This document shows positions 23,269-34,209 of a stretch of 64,000 nucleotides of DNA, piece by piece (position 1 is the first letter of the stretch; each line of letters opens with the position of its first letter). The stretch lies in NCBI RefSeq assembly GCF_000210295.1, contig NC_026738.1, positions 1,302,001 through 1,366,000 of the forward strand, in the 5' to 3' direction. Source of the DNA: Trypanosoma brucei gambiense DAL972. Taxonomy: Eukaryota > Euglenozoa > Kinetoplastea > Trypanosomatida > Trypanosomatidae. The position numbers and the translations under genes were made by a program. The notes under the pieces were generated by a model. It was not told the DNA's origin. It worked only from the letters and a program-made list of their open reading frames with translations, and ran no database searches.

Positions 23269-23522
23269 AATTAATGTACATAAAATAAAAAAACTAATTT
23301 ATGATAGCACTAAAGTTTCATAACATGTCACCATAATCCTGTATACTCATAGGACACTTTCATAAAAAAATTTATATTTTCATGAATTTACATTAATTTT
23401 CATATTTTTTTCAAAAAGTTTTAAATGCATCAAATTTAGGACATTTTAGCAAATTTATTAAATTCTCTCAAAATAGAAAATCTCATAAGTTCCATAAAAT
23501 TGAGAAACAACCTTCAGAATCT

Positions 23523-25016
23523 TTAAAGTACAACCATACTCTCAAGAGCTGCAGCAATCACACAAATTTTCTTATTTAGAAGAATCGTGGAATCTCTGCA
23601 TGTGCTGTCAACCAAAAAACAGATAGACTTTTTGCCAGGGGGCGCTTTCCTTTTTACTGCTTCACATTATGTCTAGTTCTCAATGGTGCTGCACACAGGT
23701 TTGGGAGTATTATCTTTTTTGTTTTCTGGCTGGCTCTCGGCTGACTCCACTGCCTTGTTTGTACCGTCGCCACTTTTCACTTGTTCCTTTGGGTGTAGTA
23801 ACTGGGATTTGTGTAAGCTTGCAAGTGCCGAGGCGAGCCCTGGACCTTCTGCAAGTTCTTTTGCTTGCTTGTTTGATTGTTCGGCCGTTGTATGATAGGC
23901 TGTTTGCTTATCACCTGGCCCTGTGATATAGTCTTTTTAAAAGTTTTCATTGCGTGTTTCGAAAAGTAATTTGACCGTTTTTTCAAGTTTACTGCTGCCA
24001 ATACTGTCTTTGCCATACAACATCGCTAGAGCTCCTTGCGCTTCAGGACTTTGCTTCAGTTCACTTAATGTTGTTTGTTCTAGATCCTTTACCGCTATGG
24101 TCTTGATTTTGTCGAGTTCGCATATCGCCCCTAACACGTCATTGTCAGCTGGCATTGTCTCTTTGTCTTTGTCAGTTGTGGAGTGGCAGTGATCATTGTT
24201 GTTGCCTGTCTTGAGAGCTACTAGTTCGGGCTTTGGATCGTCCAAGAGCTTGTAAGTGCTTAGGTCTAGTAGAATCACCGCCTGATCGCTTGTTGTGGAA
24301 CAGCCCCGCATGGTTGCCGCACTGGATGTCCACTTGCCGGTGCCGGCGGCGTTGTTTCCTTGTTTACACGTTAGTTTCGGCTTCTTAGTTGTTTCTAGTG
24401 TCGCGTATTTTGTTGCTTGTGAGAGCGCTATCTTGTTCTTTAGCTGTTCACCTTTCCTTTGCCCGTCGACTTCCACTTTGCCGGTTCGGACCATTTTGCA
24501 TACCGCTGCCGGCAGCTTGACTTCATTGAGGCTTACTTCTATGCTTTTTTTGGGTTGCCTGTCGCCTCAGGTGTGTTTTCGTCTAGCACTTTGATCAGCT
24601 TGCCGAAGTTTGCGGCGGCTATCTTATGCATTGGCGCTGTTGTGCCTATCCGCTGGTTAATTATATCGGCTAGTTTGTCTAGCTCGGTCTGCTTTGTCTT
24701 GAGGGCTTTTGTATCCGCTGCATTTGTCGTGGCGGCGGAGCCCGCCAGTATCACGAACGCTGCGTATTTTTTCCCTTTTGTTTGGCATACTCGTGCAGCC
24801 AAAGGTTAGCGATGTGAACATTTTTTTGGAGGTTGCCGCTTGCTGCTCTAACGGCTTGCCTCGCTCTTCCACTCTGTTGTCCAGAAGTTGCATACCGCCG
24901 CAAGTTGAAGGCAGCTGCCCTTGGCCGCTGTTGTCCGTTACGTCCGCGGTTACCGGTGTGATGAGTACGCATGCGGCTAACAGCCATTTCAAAGCGTGGT
25001 AGGTCGTATCCTTCAT
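23523..25016 (-). pseudogene. VSG pseudogene 1, full length but frameshifted
   Basis: The ATG at 25016 opens a signal peptide (YHALKWLLAACVLITPVTA) and an N-terminal domain with Cys (STCGGMQLLDNR, LTFGCTSMP). The frame shifts near 24750 into a piece ending at 24539, then returns at about 24494 for a long piece (ending at 23937) with further Cys and DNDVLGAICELDKI-type helices. The C-terminal GPI signal is clear at about 23525-23600: DSTCRDSTILLNKKICVIAA, ending in a TAA at 23523-23525. At least two frameshifts and two stops interrupt it. The total span of about 1.49 kb fits a complete VSG. VSGs form the GPI-anchored surface coat, and such pseudogenes serve as donors for segmental gene conversion. 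Confidence 0.85.
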
Positions 25017-25248
25017 TTTCCACTCCTATACTTGCTGTTTGACGGGAGGGTTTCCTGCTAAATGATGTTCAACGTAGATGGTTTCGCCGTTAAAGTAGTA
25101 GCGGTTGCTGGTAGTATTTGCTGTGACGTGATTCCCATCATTAACGTTTTTAAGGGAGGTATCAAGAAATAAGTGGGTTTCCTGCGATTTCGGCGTTCGA
25201 AGTGCCTGGTCGTATCAAATCTTGGTTGCTTTAAATAAATCCCCTTCT

Positions 25249-26220
25249 TTAAAAGAATTTTCCACAAATACTTTCGTAATCAAAATGCAACCTCTTCCCT
25301 GATACTACATAAGTTTGCAATTTCCATAGATTATGGCTTCTAAATTTCTTGCTTACGAACATGTCATACCAAGTTAAGTTTGTGATAATTTCTTTTGCTC
25401 TTTCCCTCCAAGAGAACGCGTTTCCTGCGAGATGAAGGAATACAGCCTCCCCAATTGGGCCGCTTACTGGTATGGAAAAGAAATGCTCTTCATAATCCAA
25501 GCCAATCATTCCTCTTGGTAAAAGAGGTCTCGTGCCGATATTTTGCTCTTTGTACACACTCCAAAGAAGTAAAGGTTTGTGAATACTCTGGTCCGGCCAC
25601 CATTCATCGCTCATTTTAAGTATTTCATTAAACGCTTTCTCAAATTTTCTGAATGCCCAAACTCTTGCTATTATTCCACCTCCATTCGAGTATGCTTTTT
25701 GATTTGCAGGCCACTTAATTAAGTGCATAAGGTTTGGCTGGGCCTCTGCCAAGTAAGCAGCTTGGAAGAACCATGCGCACCTCTCCATATTCTCCTTGTG
25801 ATGTGAGTTCATAAGCAAATCCAACTGAGGTTAATAATACTCAGCTGTCGACATAAATAGAATTGGAGAAATCCGCTTTTCTTTGACTATATCCTCTCCA
25901 CTAAAATTCTCTTCATTTTCTGCAGTATTTTGTATAAAATATTCCACAGCATTTTCATACTTCTGTCCATCAGTAACAATAACATCAGATCCGTCTGAAT
26001 GAATTAAAATATCCTCATCACTTGCATTCTGTTTCTTTAAAATTCCATAACCCATCTAGGTCTTTTAACATGGATATACAAAACTCCCATCGCAATTGTA
26101 ATAATTTCAATGTTACTTAGTTTGGCACTCAATATGAGCCTACACCATCCTTGTGTTGCATGAGTTTGAACTACAAGCGCAAACCCTCTGAAATTATTAT
26201 GGTCATTCTGTATTATATTT
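25249..26220 (-). pseudogene. ESAG3 pseudogene inside a VSG cassette
   Basis: Three pieces align in order with the intact ESAG3-like gene at 3222. At about 26080-26210 the - strand reads FALVVQTHATQGWCRLILSA, matching the VVVQT...PGWCR block. After a frameshift near 26050, the ATG at 26055 leads to ILIHSDGSDVIVTDG, the acidic DxxD motif. An in-frame TAA at 25831-25833 interrupts it. The rest continues in the same frame with YSNGGGIIARVWAFRKFEKA, WWPDQSIHKPLL and VFLHLAGN, ending at 25249. The signal peptide is not recognisable. It differs clearly from the gene at 3222, so it is an old paralogue. It lies between VSG pseudogene 1 and its upstream 70-bp repeats, on the same strand. Confidence 0.75.
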
Positions 26221-27180
26221 GCCGTTGTTTCTTCTTGGAGGAATATTTAGTTTATGCGCACTAAAAGCAGTAAAAATTGTAATAGTAAAGTTTTAAATAT
26301 ACCAAATTTCACTTCTATAATACACCTTTGAAAATTTGAGAAAGTTGTAAGAAAAACTTATAAACTGTAAGAAAAGAATTTAGTTACGATATTAAGCTGT
26401 TTATTGAAGAAAGGTTCTTCATATATATAATGTTTCAATATTCTTATGTTATAAAAGTTCGTTGCTGTAACAGCGGCATTTGTAGTTTGCCTTTTGGCAC
26501 GGATAAGTGATTTTCACATTAGAAGCTCGTTGTAGTCATACCTAGTGTCACACAATGTACATCACGCTGTTCTTTGAATTATTAACATCCTGCTTTGTGT
26601 ATTTTTACGGTAATTAAAGTACCTACCTGCTGTTCATGGATTATGTATACTAAGAGTTTTACTAGATTACTCTGCTAAATAACTCAGCCATCTTTTATGT
26701 CATGAGACTCAAATCAACGTAGCTTTATGAACTGCTGTTACAGCTGCTGTTTCCAGCGCTTATGCAGTATTATCTGTCTGTTTCTGTGTGAAGCAAAGTG
26801 CACAATACCCTTGACTTCTTGTATTATTTTCCTTTGGTCCGTGGTATCGAGTGTTCTATCGTTTCGTTATATATTTTTTCTCCATTTCGGCTTTCCCACT
26901 GTTTTTCTGGATTATGTAGCGTAGACATTTGTCTCTGCAGTGCAGTCTTTGTGTCCACCGTTTTACCCTCTGCCATATCCTCTTATTTTGTGCTTCCCGC
27001 TGTCATGTTTTTTGTTGCGAAGGGCATATTCCACTTCTTTCCCTCTTTCTTCCTGCAATCCCTTTAATGATATTTCCCCTTGCCTATCTTCCCCTCCCCT
27101 ACTCTATCTTTACCTCACTAACTCTCACAATTTTAAGTGCTTCTATTCTTGCTGCTCACTCTGTATTCATCACTCTTACT
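26221..27180 (-). other. cotransposed region upstream of VSG pseudogene 1
   Basis: AT-rich sequence between the ESAG3 pseudogene and the decayed 70-bp repeats. No gene is supported. The + strand frames at 26727-27392 are driven by pyrimidine richness and simple repeats. Confidence 0.4.
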
Positions 27181-27337
27181 TTAATATTAGTGCATACACA
27201 CTCCAGACACTGTCCTATCATTATCATTACTATTATCATTATCATTATTATCATTATTATATCACTATTATTACTGATCTTAGCATAATATTCGTATATA
27301 CACACTTACAACACTCTCCTATTATTATTATTATTAA
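27181..27337 (-). repeat. about two decayed 70-bp repeats
   Basis: Contains TTAATATTAGTGCATACACA, then TATCATTATCATTA runs, and a well-preserved copy with ATAATATTCGTATATACACA, CTTACAACACTCTCCT and a TTA run. It marks the 5' edge of the VSG pseudogene 1 cassette on the - strand and is followed at once by the 3' UTR of VSG pseudogene 2. Confidence 0.85.
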
Positions 27338-27413
27338 TTTTCTAACTGAACTACTTGACGCACTTAGTCCATATTCTTATGTTTTTCACTAATTTGTACA
27401 GTTTCATCAAAAA

Positions 27414-27429
27414 GTATTAAAACGTATCA
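27414..27429 (-). promoter_or_regulatory. VSG 3' UTR 16-mer, decayed
   Basis: The - strand reads TGATACGTTTTAATAC, 13 of 16 matches to the conserved VSG 3' UTR element TGATATATTTTAACAC. It lies about 45 nt past the stop of VSG pseudogene 2. In expressed VSGs this element supports mRNA stability and m6A-dependent control. Confidence 0.65.
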
Positions 27430-27471
27430 CGTGCTTCCATATTGACTCAAAATAGCAATTTTTTATGAATT

Positions 27472-28884
27472 TTATAAAATTGAGATAAGATCCATAAAGT
27501 AACAAAATGCTACAAAAGTCACAAAAGCAGCAGCCATCAGAGTAAATCTCTTATTGAGGATAAAACTGGAATCATTGCAAGTGTTACCTTTCGATTTACA
27601 ACTGGTTTCCTCTTTGCAAGCTCCTTTGTCTGTTCCATGTTTTGAGCATTTCTCTTCATTTTTGTCGCCTCATTGAGCTTTTGCCTGTGCACCTTGTTGT
27701 TCTTTTGCCTTTTCGGATCTAATAAGCATGTTTTTCTTTATAAGCTGCACTGTCGTTCCATTTTCATGGTGGTTTGCATGTCGAGTTATTCATGTTGGAA
27801 ACCTTGCACGCTTGTTCGTTAGACACTCGTTTCTTTGCAGAAGGACTTGTCGTTGTTCTGGCCCCTTTAATTTGGAGTAAAACCAAAAAAACGTGTTTTC
27901 TGGGGCGACCGACCGGGCAAGTAACATCTTTATCGTCGCTTCTTTTGTCGCCAGGTGCGCCGCGTTTCTGTTTCTGTGGTCAATAGCTCTAGCTCGGGTG
28001 TTATTTTGCTATGCCATGGCACGTCGTTGTCAGTCGCTACTTGTCCTGGTTTCTTGCCGTTATATTTAATGCATCTTTCCGTTTCTCTGTTGGCTGTCGC
28101 ACGAGTTTTAGAAGGCCCTCAGGTAAGAATGTGTCATTTATTGTGAAGTATTTCAGGACGTCTTCTAATCTTTCTGTTGGTGAACTTGCCGGTGCATTGT
28201 CTTCCTCTTCCACCATGCACTTCTTTAACACTTTTTGTATTAGACTGTCTGTTGGTGCAGCGTTATCCGCCCAGTCCACCGTGGTTCAGACACTTTTTCA
28301 GTACGTGTGCTGAGGGTTCGCCTGATTTTGAGCCACACGCACAGGCTAGTGCTGTTGCTAGCCGTTTGGTTTTGGCATCGTTTATTGTCTGTTGCGCTGC
28401 CCTCAGTCGACCGTGCGTGAGCTGTGATTTGCTTAGTATTGGTACTAGCACCGTTAGAAATTTTCCTTTCTGCGCCGCAGTCAACTTGGCCGTTGCAGCC
28501 TTCAAGTCGTTGTGATTATTTGCTTTTATCTTATCCAGTAGTTTTTCGCCTTATGGCCAATTGGTGTAGAGGCTGTGGCACGGTTTTGTCTCCTTTAAGG
28601 TTTTGGTGGTTGATTCTGACAACTTTGCTTGTCGTCTTTGTGTTTAAAAACCTGCAAAACTGATGCGTTCGCAGTGCTGAGGTTAAAGCGTGCAGTTCGT
28701 TGAATGCTTCTGACTCAGTTGTCGTCGCCGTCGGTTGCTTATAACTAGTTGTTGCGGCTGCCGCTAGCTCGCAGGGCCGGCGGGCCGCTTTCATGTTGCC
28801 TACCGCTGGCACGGTTGCTGTTACCTTCCCTGCTTCAAAAATCAACGCCGTTGTAAATAATACTGTTTGTTTTTCTCGAATCAT
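27472..28884 (-). pseudogene. VSG pseudogene 2
   Basis: A start at 28884 opens a signal-like segment (REKQTVLFTTALIFEAGKVT) and an Ala-rich N-terminal domain. Coding pieces then lie in different frames: one near 28263-28505 with KLTAAQKGKFLTVLVPILSK, and one near 28037-28279 with VLKYFTINDTFLPEGLLKLV. The C-terminal domain is Cys-rich and fragmented. The GPI signal is intact: TCNDSSFILNKRFTLMAAAF at about 27500-27570, with a TAA at 27472-27474. At least three frame changes are required. Length fits a whole VSG. Confidence 0.8.
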
Positions 28885-29662
28885 CCATCGCTTTCGTCTT
28901 TTGCTGGTGAAGGTGTGCAGTTTGTAATATCGTCGCGTTACTGAAGCGGAATGCACCACATGTTCATTTGGTAAAAAACTGCGGTTTCTTTGACTTCCTG
29001 TACCTGCACGTACTGATCCTCACACTCCTTTGCAGTTAATATAAACTTTAAACAATGTATAATACACTTTTACGATCTATATACATATTTCCTTTTAATT
29101 CTCTTTATTTTACACTCAACTATGTAAACCACAGTCATTCTATTATTTTTGATTAATCCTCTTTTTAACATTCTTAAAAGGAGAATCCGCCATCATATTT
29201 AAAATTTCAGTCGCAACCATCATATATACAATAGTATCTATCCATCTTTGAGTAAAATACACTGCGTTAGCATCTTCGGTATTATTTTCTTCTGTGCTGT
29301 GCTGTCGGGAATCCATCCGCTACTACTGTATTTCCTTTCCCCCTTTTAGTTTTATATCACTGTTTCTGCTGAAGGTTTGGTGACTCCATTTGGCTTGTAT
29401 GCTGCACTTTGTGTCTCCATTTTTCTTCCTTGGTCACATCTTTATGTGTTATAATGACAATTTCTATCTTTGTGTTTGAACTTGCGCATATTCTATCTCC
29501 TTGTTGTATCTGTTTCTGTCTTTTTACTTGTCTTCAATAATAATATTCCACTCGCTCTCTCACGCTCTCCATCCCTCTTCCACCTACCGTCAAGTTAGGT
29601 ACTTAGTCAAATTTTACTTGTGCCACTTTTTTTGGCTACATCTATTTTGGATTTACAGTAAT
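28885..29662 (-). other. cotransposed region of the VSG pseudogene 2 cassette
   Basis: AT-rich, gene-free. About 29190-29320 (ATCCGCCATCATATT, ACAATAGTATCTATCCATC, CTTCGGTATTATTTTC) resembles 22765-22855 upstream of the orphan cassette, so the cassettes share this upstream sequence. Confidence 0.5.
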
Positions 29663-29725
29663 TTTATTCTACAACTCATATTATAATATCAGTATATACA
29701 TGCACTTTCAACACACTTCTATATG
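29663..29725 (-). repeat. single decayed 70-bp repeat
   Basis: TTATTCTACAACTCATATTATAATATCAG followed by TATATACATGCACTTTCAACACACTTC keeps the core ATAATAT...TATATACA...CAACACAC order of the family, with changes and almost no TTA run. Confidence 0.65.
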
Positions 29726-29904
29726 CTTAGTGTTACTATTTTTTTGCCTAACTGGTGGCCATAAAATAAACCAAATTAAAAAATATTCGTTATATCTCTC
29801 ACTTTTCATCCCTTCACACGCTACTGATTTACAGCTTTACTCTATGTTCATACCAAAATTCCATGTTTTTAAGTGTTTTAAAATTTTTATATTTTTATCT
29901 AAAA

Positions 29905-29920
29905 GTGTTAAAATATGTTG
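29905..29920 (-). promoter_or_regulatory. VSG 3' UTR 16-mer
   Basis: The - strand reads CAACATATTTTAACAC, 13 of 16 matches with the last ten positions perfect. It lies about 45 nt past the stop of VSG pseudogene 3. Confidence 0.7.
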
Positions 29921-29963
29921 AAAATTCTAGAATATTTAATAAATTTTCATTAATTTCATGAAA

Positions 29964-31464
29964 TTAAGTAAAAATCTCTAAAATTACACCAAACTCACAA
30001 AAAGCAGCAACCATCAGTGAAATGTTGTTATTTAAGAAAAAACTAGTATCTTTGCAAGTTTTACCCTCCAACGTACAATCCGTGGCTTTGCGGTCATCTT
30101 TGTTGGTATATTTGGAGCACTTGGAGTCAGTTTTCCCACCTTTCCCTGTTTCTTGCTTTGGTGCTTCTTTTACTGCCTTTTCATCCGCTTCTTGCGTCAA
30201 TGTGCATTGCTTGCCCCTCTCGTTTGTATCGACAAAATGACACCCTTCTGTGTCGCCACATTTTGTTTTGTTTTCCCCTACGTCGTTGAAAATTTGCTTC
30301 TGCGGTTTTTCAGGTGCTTTGGCACCAAAGTTTTTCAGCTGCTCCTTTAGGTCTGTTACTTCCTTATTTAGGCTCGTAACTCGAGCTTGTTGATAGTGTC
30401 TGAGGAGCTTATCCAGCTCGTCTAAATCGTTGATGGTGCTCGACTCTTTACCCTCAGGTGCCTTGCCGGTTACATCGATTACTTTGGTGTCCAGGAAATT
30501 ACTGTACTCTTTCTCCATGTCTGTGCCAAACGCCGATTCTACAGCTTGTGTTATATTACCTGGGTCCTGGCTTTCCAGTTTTTTGTCACCTAGAACTGCT
30601 TCCCTGTATGCATTCCTGAAGTCGCTGTCTCCTAGTTGCTTGGGCCTTTGAATTAATATTGTGCGCCGATTTCCTTCGTTGTGAGATAAGCGTCGTGTGC
30701 TGCATTCATGGTTACATGCTTTGACGAAGTTGTTGTGATGGCGTCGGCGTGGTTGTTGTTGAAAGTTGTGCCAAGCTTGCCGCCTGTGACTGTGTTGATG
30801 AGATGTCTACTAGTTTTCTGTTCTGTTAGAGTGCAGCTCGCTCCTCTTTGGCTTGTTGTCGCATCCGCGTTTCCAGCTAGATCGCTATTTGCTATGCCCG
30901 TCGGTCCGAACTGGGTCGTTACCACCTCTGCGGGCTCTACGGTGGGTGCTTTTGCGATACAGCCTTTTTTCTCATTGCTGTCTGTGACCCACCTGAGATT
31001 TTCCACGCATATTTTCCTTCGATTAGACAGGCATGTGCCCCGTCTTCTGCGATTTGATTGGCCATGTTTACGAATTCTTGTATCGCGCCTTCAAACTTGG
31101 CGGCGTGTGCGATTGCCGTTGCTGCAATTGTTACCGTCGTCCTTTGGGCCGCTTTTTGGTTTGAATTGGCTTTGGTCATGTAATATTCAATGAGGACGAG
31201 GTCAACTTTGCGATATTCGCCTGATTTCTTCATTTCAATGTATATTTTTGTCTTGTAGGCTTGCGCTAGATACTGAGCGACCCCGCCTATCTTGTGTTTC
31301 AGCATCTGCGCCGCTCTTTTCTGGACCTTCTGTAAGTCTGCTGCTACTGCACATGCCGCTTTCCATGTTTCTTTTCTGATCGGGTTTGTCGATGCGGCTT
31401 GTGAATGAGTAACAATTAAAGATATCGGAAACACTAGCAGTTGTAGGCTTCTGTTGTGCTTCAT
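29964..31464 (-). pseudogene. VSG pseudogene 3, possibly a-type N-terminal domain
   Basis: The ATG at 31464 opens a signal peptide (LQLLVFPISLIVTHSQA) and a helical N-terminal domain (KETWKAACAVAADLQKVQKR), with open frame to about 30937. A second frame covers 30653-31006 (GASCTLTEQKTSRHLINTVT). A third, open to the stop at 29964, holds the end of the N-terminal domain (INDLDELDKLLRHYQQARVT) and a complete Cys-rich C-terminal domain (CGDTEGCHFVD, QCTLTQEADEKA, CSKYTNKDDRKATDC). It ends in the GPI signal TCKDTSFFLNNNISLMVAAF. Two frameshifts explain the three frames. The assignment to the a-type fold is tentative. Confidence 0.88.
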
Positions 31465-33059
31465 TGTCTTTTCTTGTTGTCTTTCCTACGTAAATGGTGA
31501 TTTTAAGTGTAGGTGTGAAAATGGAAGTTTTGTTAAGGAAGTCTGCCTTGTTCTGTTGGTCCGCTGCATCCGCTGCTTTGGTTGTTTTATTTTCCTTCTT
31601 TTTACCACATGGCAAATGAACACGCGCTCCTAGTCAGTTGAAGGATTTCAGTTCAGCATTTCTTGAATGAAATACCGTAAGTCTTTAGGTCTCTGAAGTT
31701 TACTCGCGCTGTTAAAGCCAAACCTATGCGCATTATCTTGCAGAATCGTAGTAAAACCAGTAAAGGGCGTGGTCCTGTATAAAATATATTTCAAATGCCC
31801 TGCGCATATGTGGTAAATTATTAAGTGATATTGCAGCTTGGTTAGTCGTTGATTTTAAAGAAAAAATAAATGTTAGCAAGATGTACACAGCTTGCTGCAT
31901 TTTCCATGGTGAGTAAAAGTAGTTCAATTAAGAAAAATAATATCGACTGTTAATTCCAATCTGTACCGTTATATATTTATATCTAAAGAATATATTATTT
32001 GTAGTCGGTGTTCTTCTGTAATGCGTTCAAATGCATGCTTTGTGGAAGCATATGCGACTATTTAACACAGACACTTCTTCCTTACACATAATCGTGAGAA
32101 TTTTACTGCTATCCTGTTTTATTGTTTGCCTTTTTCAACTATTTCTTGGCAGTGTCAGTTTTATTTGCACTAATTTGCTTTGAAATTTGTGATTTTACTT
32201 CATTAATGCCATTTCATTGTGTATTTTGATGCGAGTTAGCTTTTCTGTGAAAGTTGTTAATGTCTGGCATGTATACCAATATAGGACTGTTAAAGTGTTA
32301 ATGTTTATTCTTTTTCCTTATAAACGCGCCCTATAGAGCTATACATAAGATATTTTAAACATATTTAGCGATTTTATTATTCTTCTTTTCACGGTAAAGT
32401 ATTGTGACCAGTGGTTTCAAAACACTCCTTCATAAAATATTATGTTGTTTCACACAAATTTTGACCTTTCTTATTATACCTGATGTGAGGAATAATTTGA
32501 CATTACCTTACACTTACACAAACTTTTCCGAATGCTTCTGCTTCTTTTTACTTTTAATTTAGAGTTAGACGTTATAAGCTACCACCAGATTAATAAATAC
32601 TATATGTGCCATTGTTATTGTTGTGTCTATCATTTTCTAATGGAGCTTTGCAGAATTATATTCTTCTGCATATCTTCTTGCTGTGTCGTGCTGTGGCATA
32701 TTCTGTTATTTCATTCCGTGTTTTTGTTAATTCTTTTTCATCATTTATCACTGCTTTTGCATGTAACGTAGCCAACCCCATTTTCCCTGCACATTGAACT
32801 CTGTTTCTAGCTTATATCCTCGTCCATAATATCCTCATATATGAAGACACCCATCTTCGCGTTTGCGCCTGAGCATACGCATATTATATCTACCCCCTTC
32901 CTATCTCTTTCTGCTTTTACTTTAATAATATTTCTCTTCCACTCCATTTTCATCTCGCTTACTATTCCACTCACTCACTCACTCAGTTACCAGCACGAAT
33001 CCCTTGCCACTGCTTTGACTGCTTCTCTTCCCCTGCTCATTTTGTCCTCACCAATACGT
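31465..33059 (-). other. cotransposed region of the VSG pseudogene 3 cassette
   Basis: About 1.6 kb, AT-rich, no gene. 32430-32640 shares sequence with 22619-22830. Frames starting at 32532 and 32606 are T-rich and without motif. Confidence 0.45.
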
Positions 33060-33113
33060 TTATTGCGATATTAAAATATTCACACTCACATCACTCTCCT
33101 ATTATTATTATCG
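33060..33113 (-). repeat. single decayed 70-bp repeat
   Basis: TTGCGATATTAAAATATTCA followed by CACTCACATCACTCTCCT and TTATTATTATCG preserves the family core; the start is degraded. Confidence 0.75.
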
Positions 33114-33300
33114 TCTTTAATATGTATTAAAGCAAAAGAATGAATCAAAAGAGTAAATAAGGGTAACCCTAATTTTTAATACACTATGATAATAGTATCG
33201 TGAAGGTGTTGGACACAGTAAAACACTTTTATACATTACATATTTTTTAAAATTTCATTCTTTCAATATTTAAGAAATTTTGCAAAGTTTCATCAAAAAA

Positions 33301-33316
33301 GTGTTGAAATATATCC
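33301..33316 (-). promoter_or_regulatory. VSG 3' UTR 16-mer
   Basis: The - strand reads GGATATATTTCAACAC, 14 of 16 matches to the VSG consensus. It lies about 60 nt past the stop of VSG pseudogene 4. Confidence 0.75.
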
Positions 33317-33376
33317 AATGTTAGCAAATTTAGTAAATTCTCAAAAAATGTTAAAGTTTCATAAGTTTTATTAGTT

Positions 33377-34109
33377 TTAAAAAATAAAACAAATCTCCTT
33401 ATAATAATAAAATGCTATAAAATGTACAAAAGCAGCAGCCATACTTAGAGCCAATTTCTTATTGACGAGAAAACTGGAAGAGCAGGATTTGAAACCTTTT
33501 ATCACCTCAACTTGCATCATCTCCTTTTCAGCCACAAAATTTGTTTTTTCCTACTGGTTTGGGACCGTCAGCAGCCTCACATTCCGTATGTGTATTAAGA
33601 TCAGCACATGTCTTTCCATTCTTATTTTCCCCATCATTCCCTCCTTCTTAGTTTGCTTCTTTTGCTGCTTTTTTGTTTATCTTCCCCACTCAACGTGCAC
33701 TTTTTGCAGTCGTCGGTTTTCGGTTTGAAAACGGACCGCTAGCAGTTGAGCGGCCTCAGCTGTTGGGTTACAGCGACAGATTGTGTAGCCGCTCTTTGAT
33801 TTCTGATTTTGATAATTGGCCATCCCCCAAATGTTTGTATTTTTTCCTTATTTTCCCTTTAAAAGCAAATCGTTTCGCGCAGGGAAGCTCCCACGCGCCA
33901 GCCTATAACGAAAGATTTAGGCTGCTCGCAGCCCAAAACTCAGAATTTAAGTGCATAAAAGCTCAAAAAGTTAAATCGCAACAATTTGCTAGTGATGTGG
34001 ATGCGACTACTTTAAACAAGGATGTTTGCTGCATGAATAAGGGTTAAGGTTGTCATAAAAAAAAGCCGCTGCATCATTAAAATAAAAATCAAATCACGAA
34101 AAAAAACCA
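33377..34109 (-). pseudogene. VSG pseudogene 4, C-terminal part, cut by assembly gap
   Basis: The GPI signal is clear on the - strand at about 33410-33490: SCSSSFLVNKKLALSMAAAF, with a TAA at 33377-33379. Upstream, a C-terminal-domain piece reads NGKTCADLNTHTECEAADGP, then VGKNKFCG, then a stop. The region from about 33720 to the gap at 34110 is not clearly readable, and the N-terminal domain would lie in or beyond the gap. Confidence 0.75.
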
Positions 34110-34209
34110 NNNNNNNNNNNNNNNNNNNNNNNNNNNNNNNNNNNNNNNNNNNNNNNNNNNNNNNNNNNNNNNNNNNNNNNNNNNNNNNNNNNNNNNNNNN
34201 NNNNNNNNN
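34110..34209. other. assembly gap (100 N)
   Basis: Exactly 100 N, the usual placeholder for a gap of unknown size. VSG pseudogene 4 on the left and an ISG65-like gene on the right are unrelated, so true adjacency is unproven. Confidence 0.99.

Noticed and set aside
23669..24809. + strand Ser/Leu/Val-rich frames
   Set aside because: Antisense of VSG pseudogene 1, whose signal peptide and GPI signal are clear on the - strand.
26727..27392. Several + strand hydrophobic frames
   Set aside because: They are products of T/C-rich sequence and TTA runs upstream of a VSG pseudogene, without motifs or splice context.
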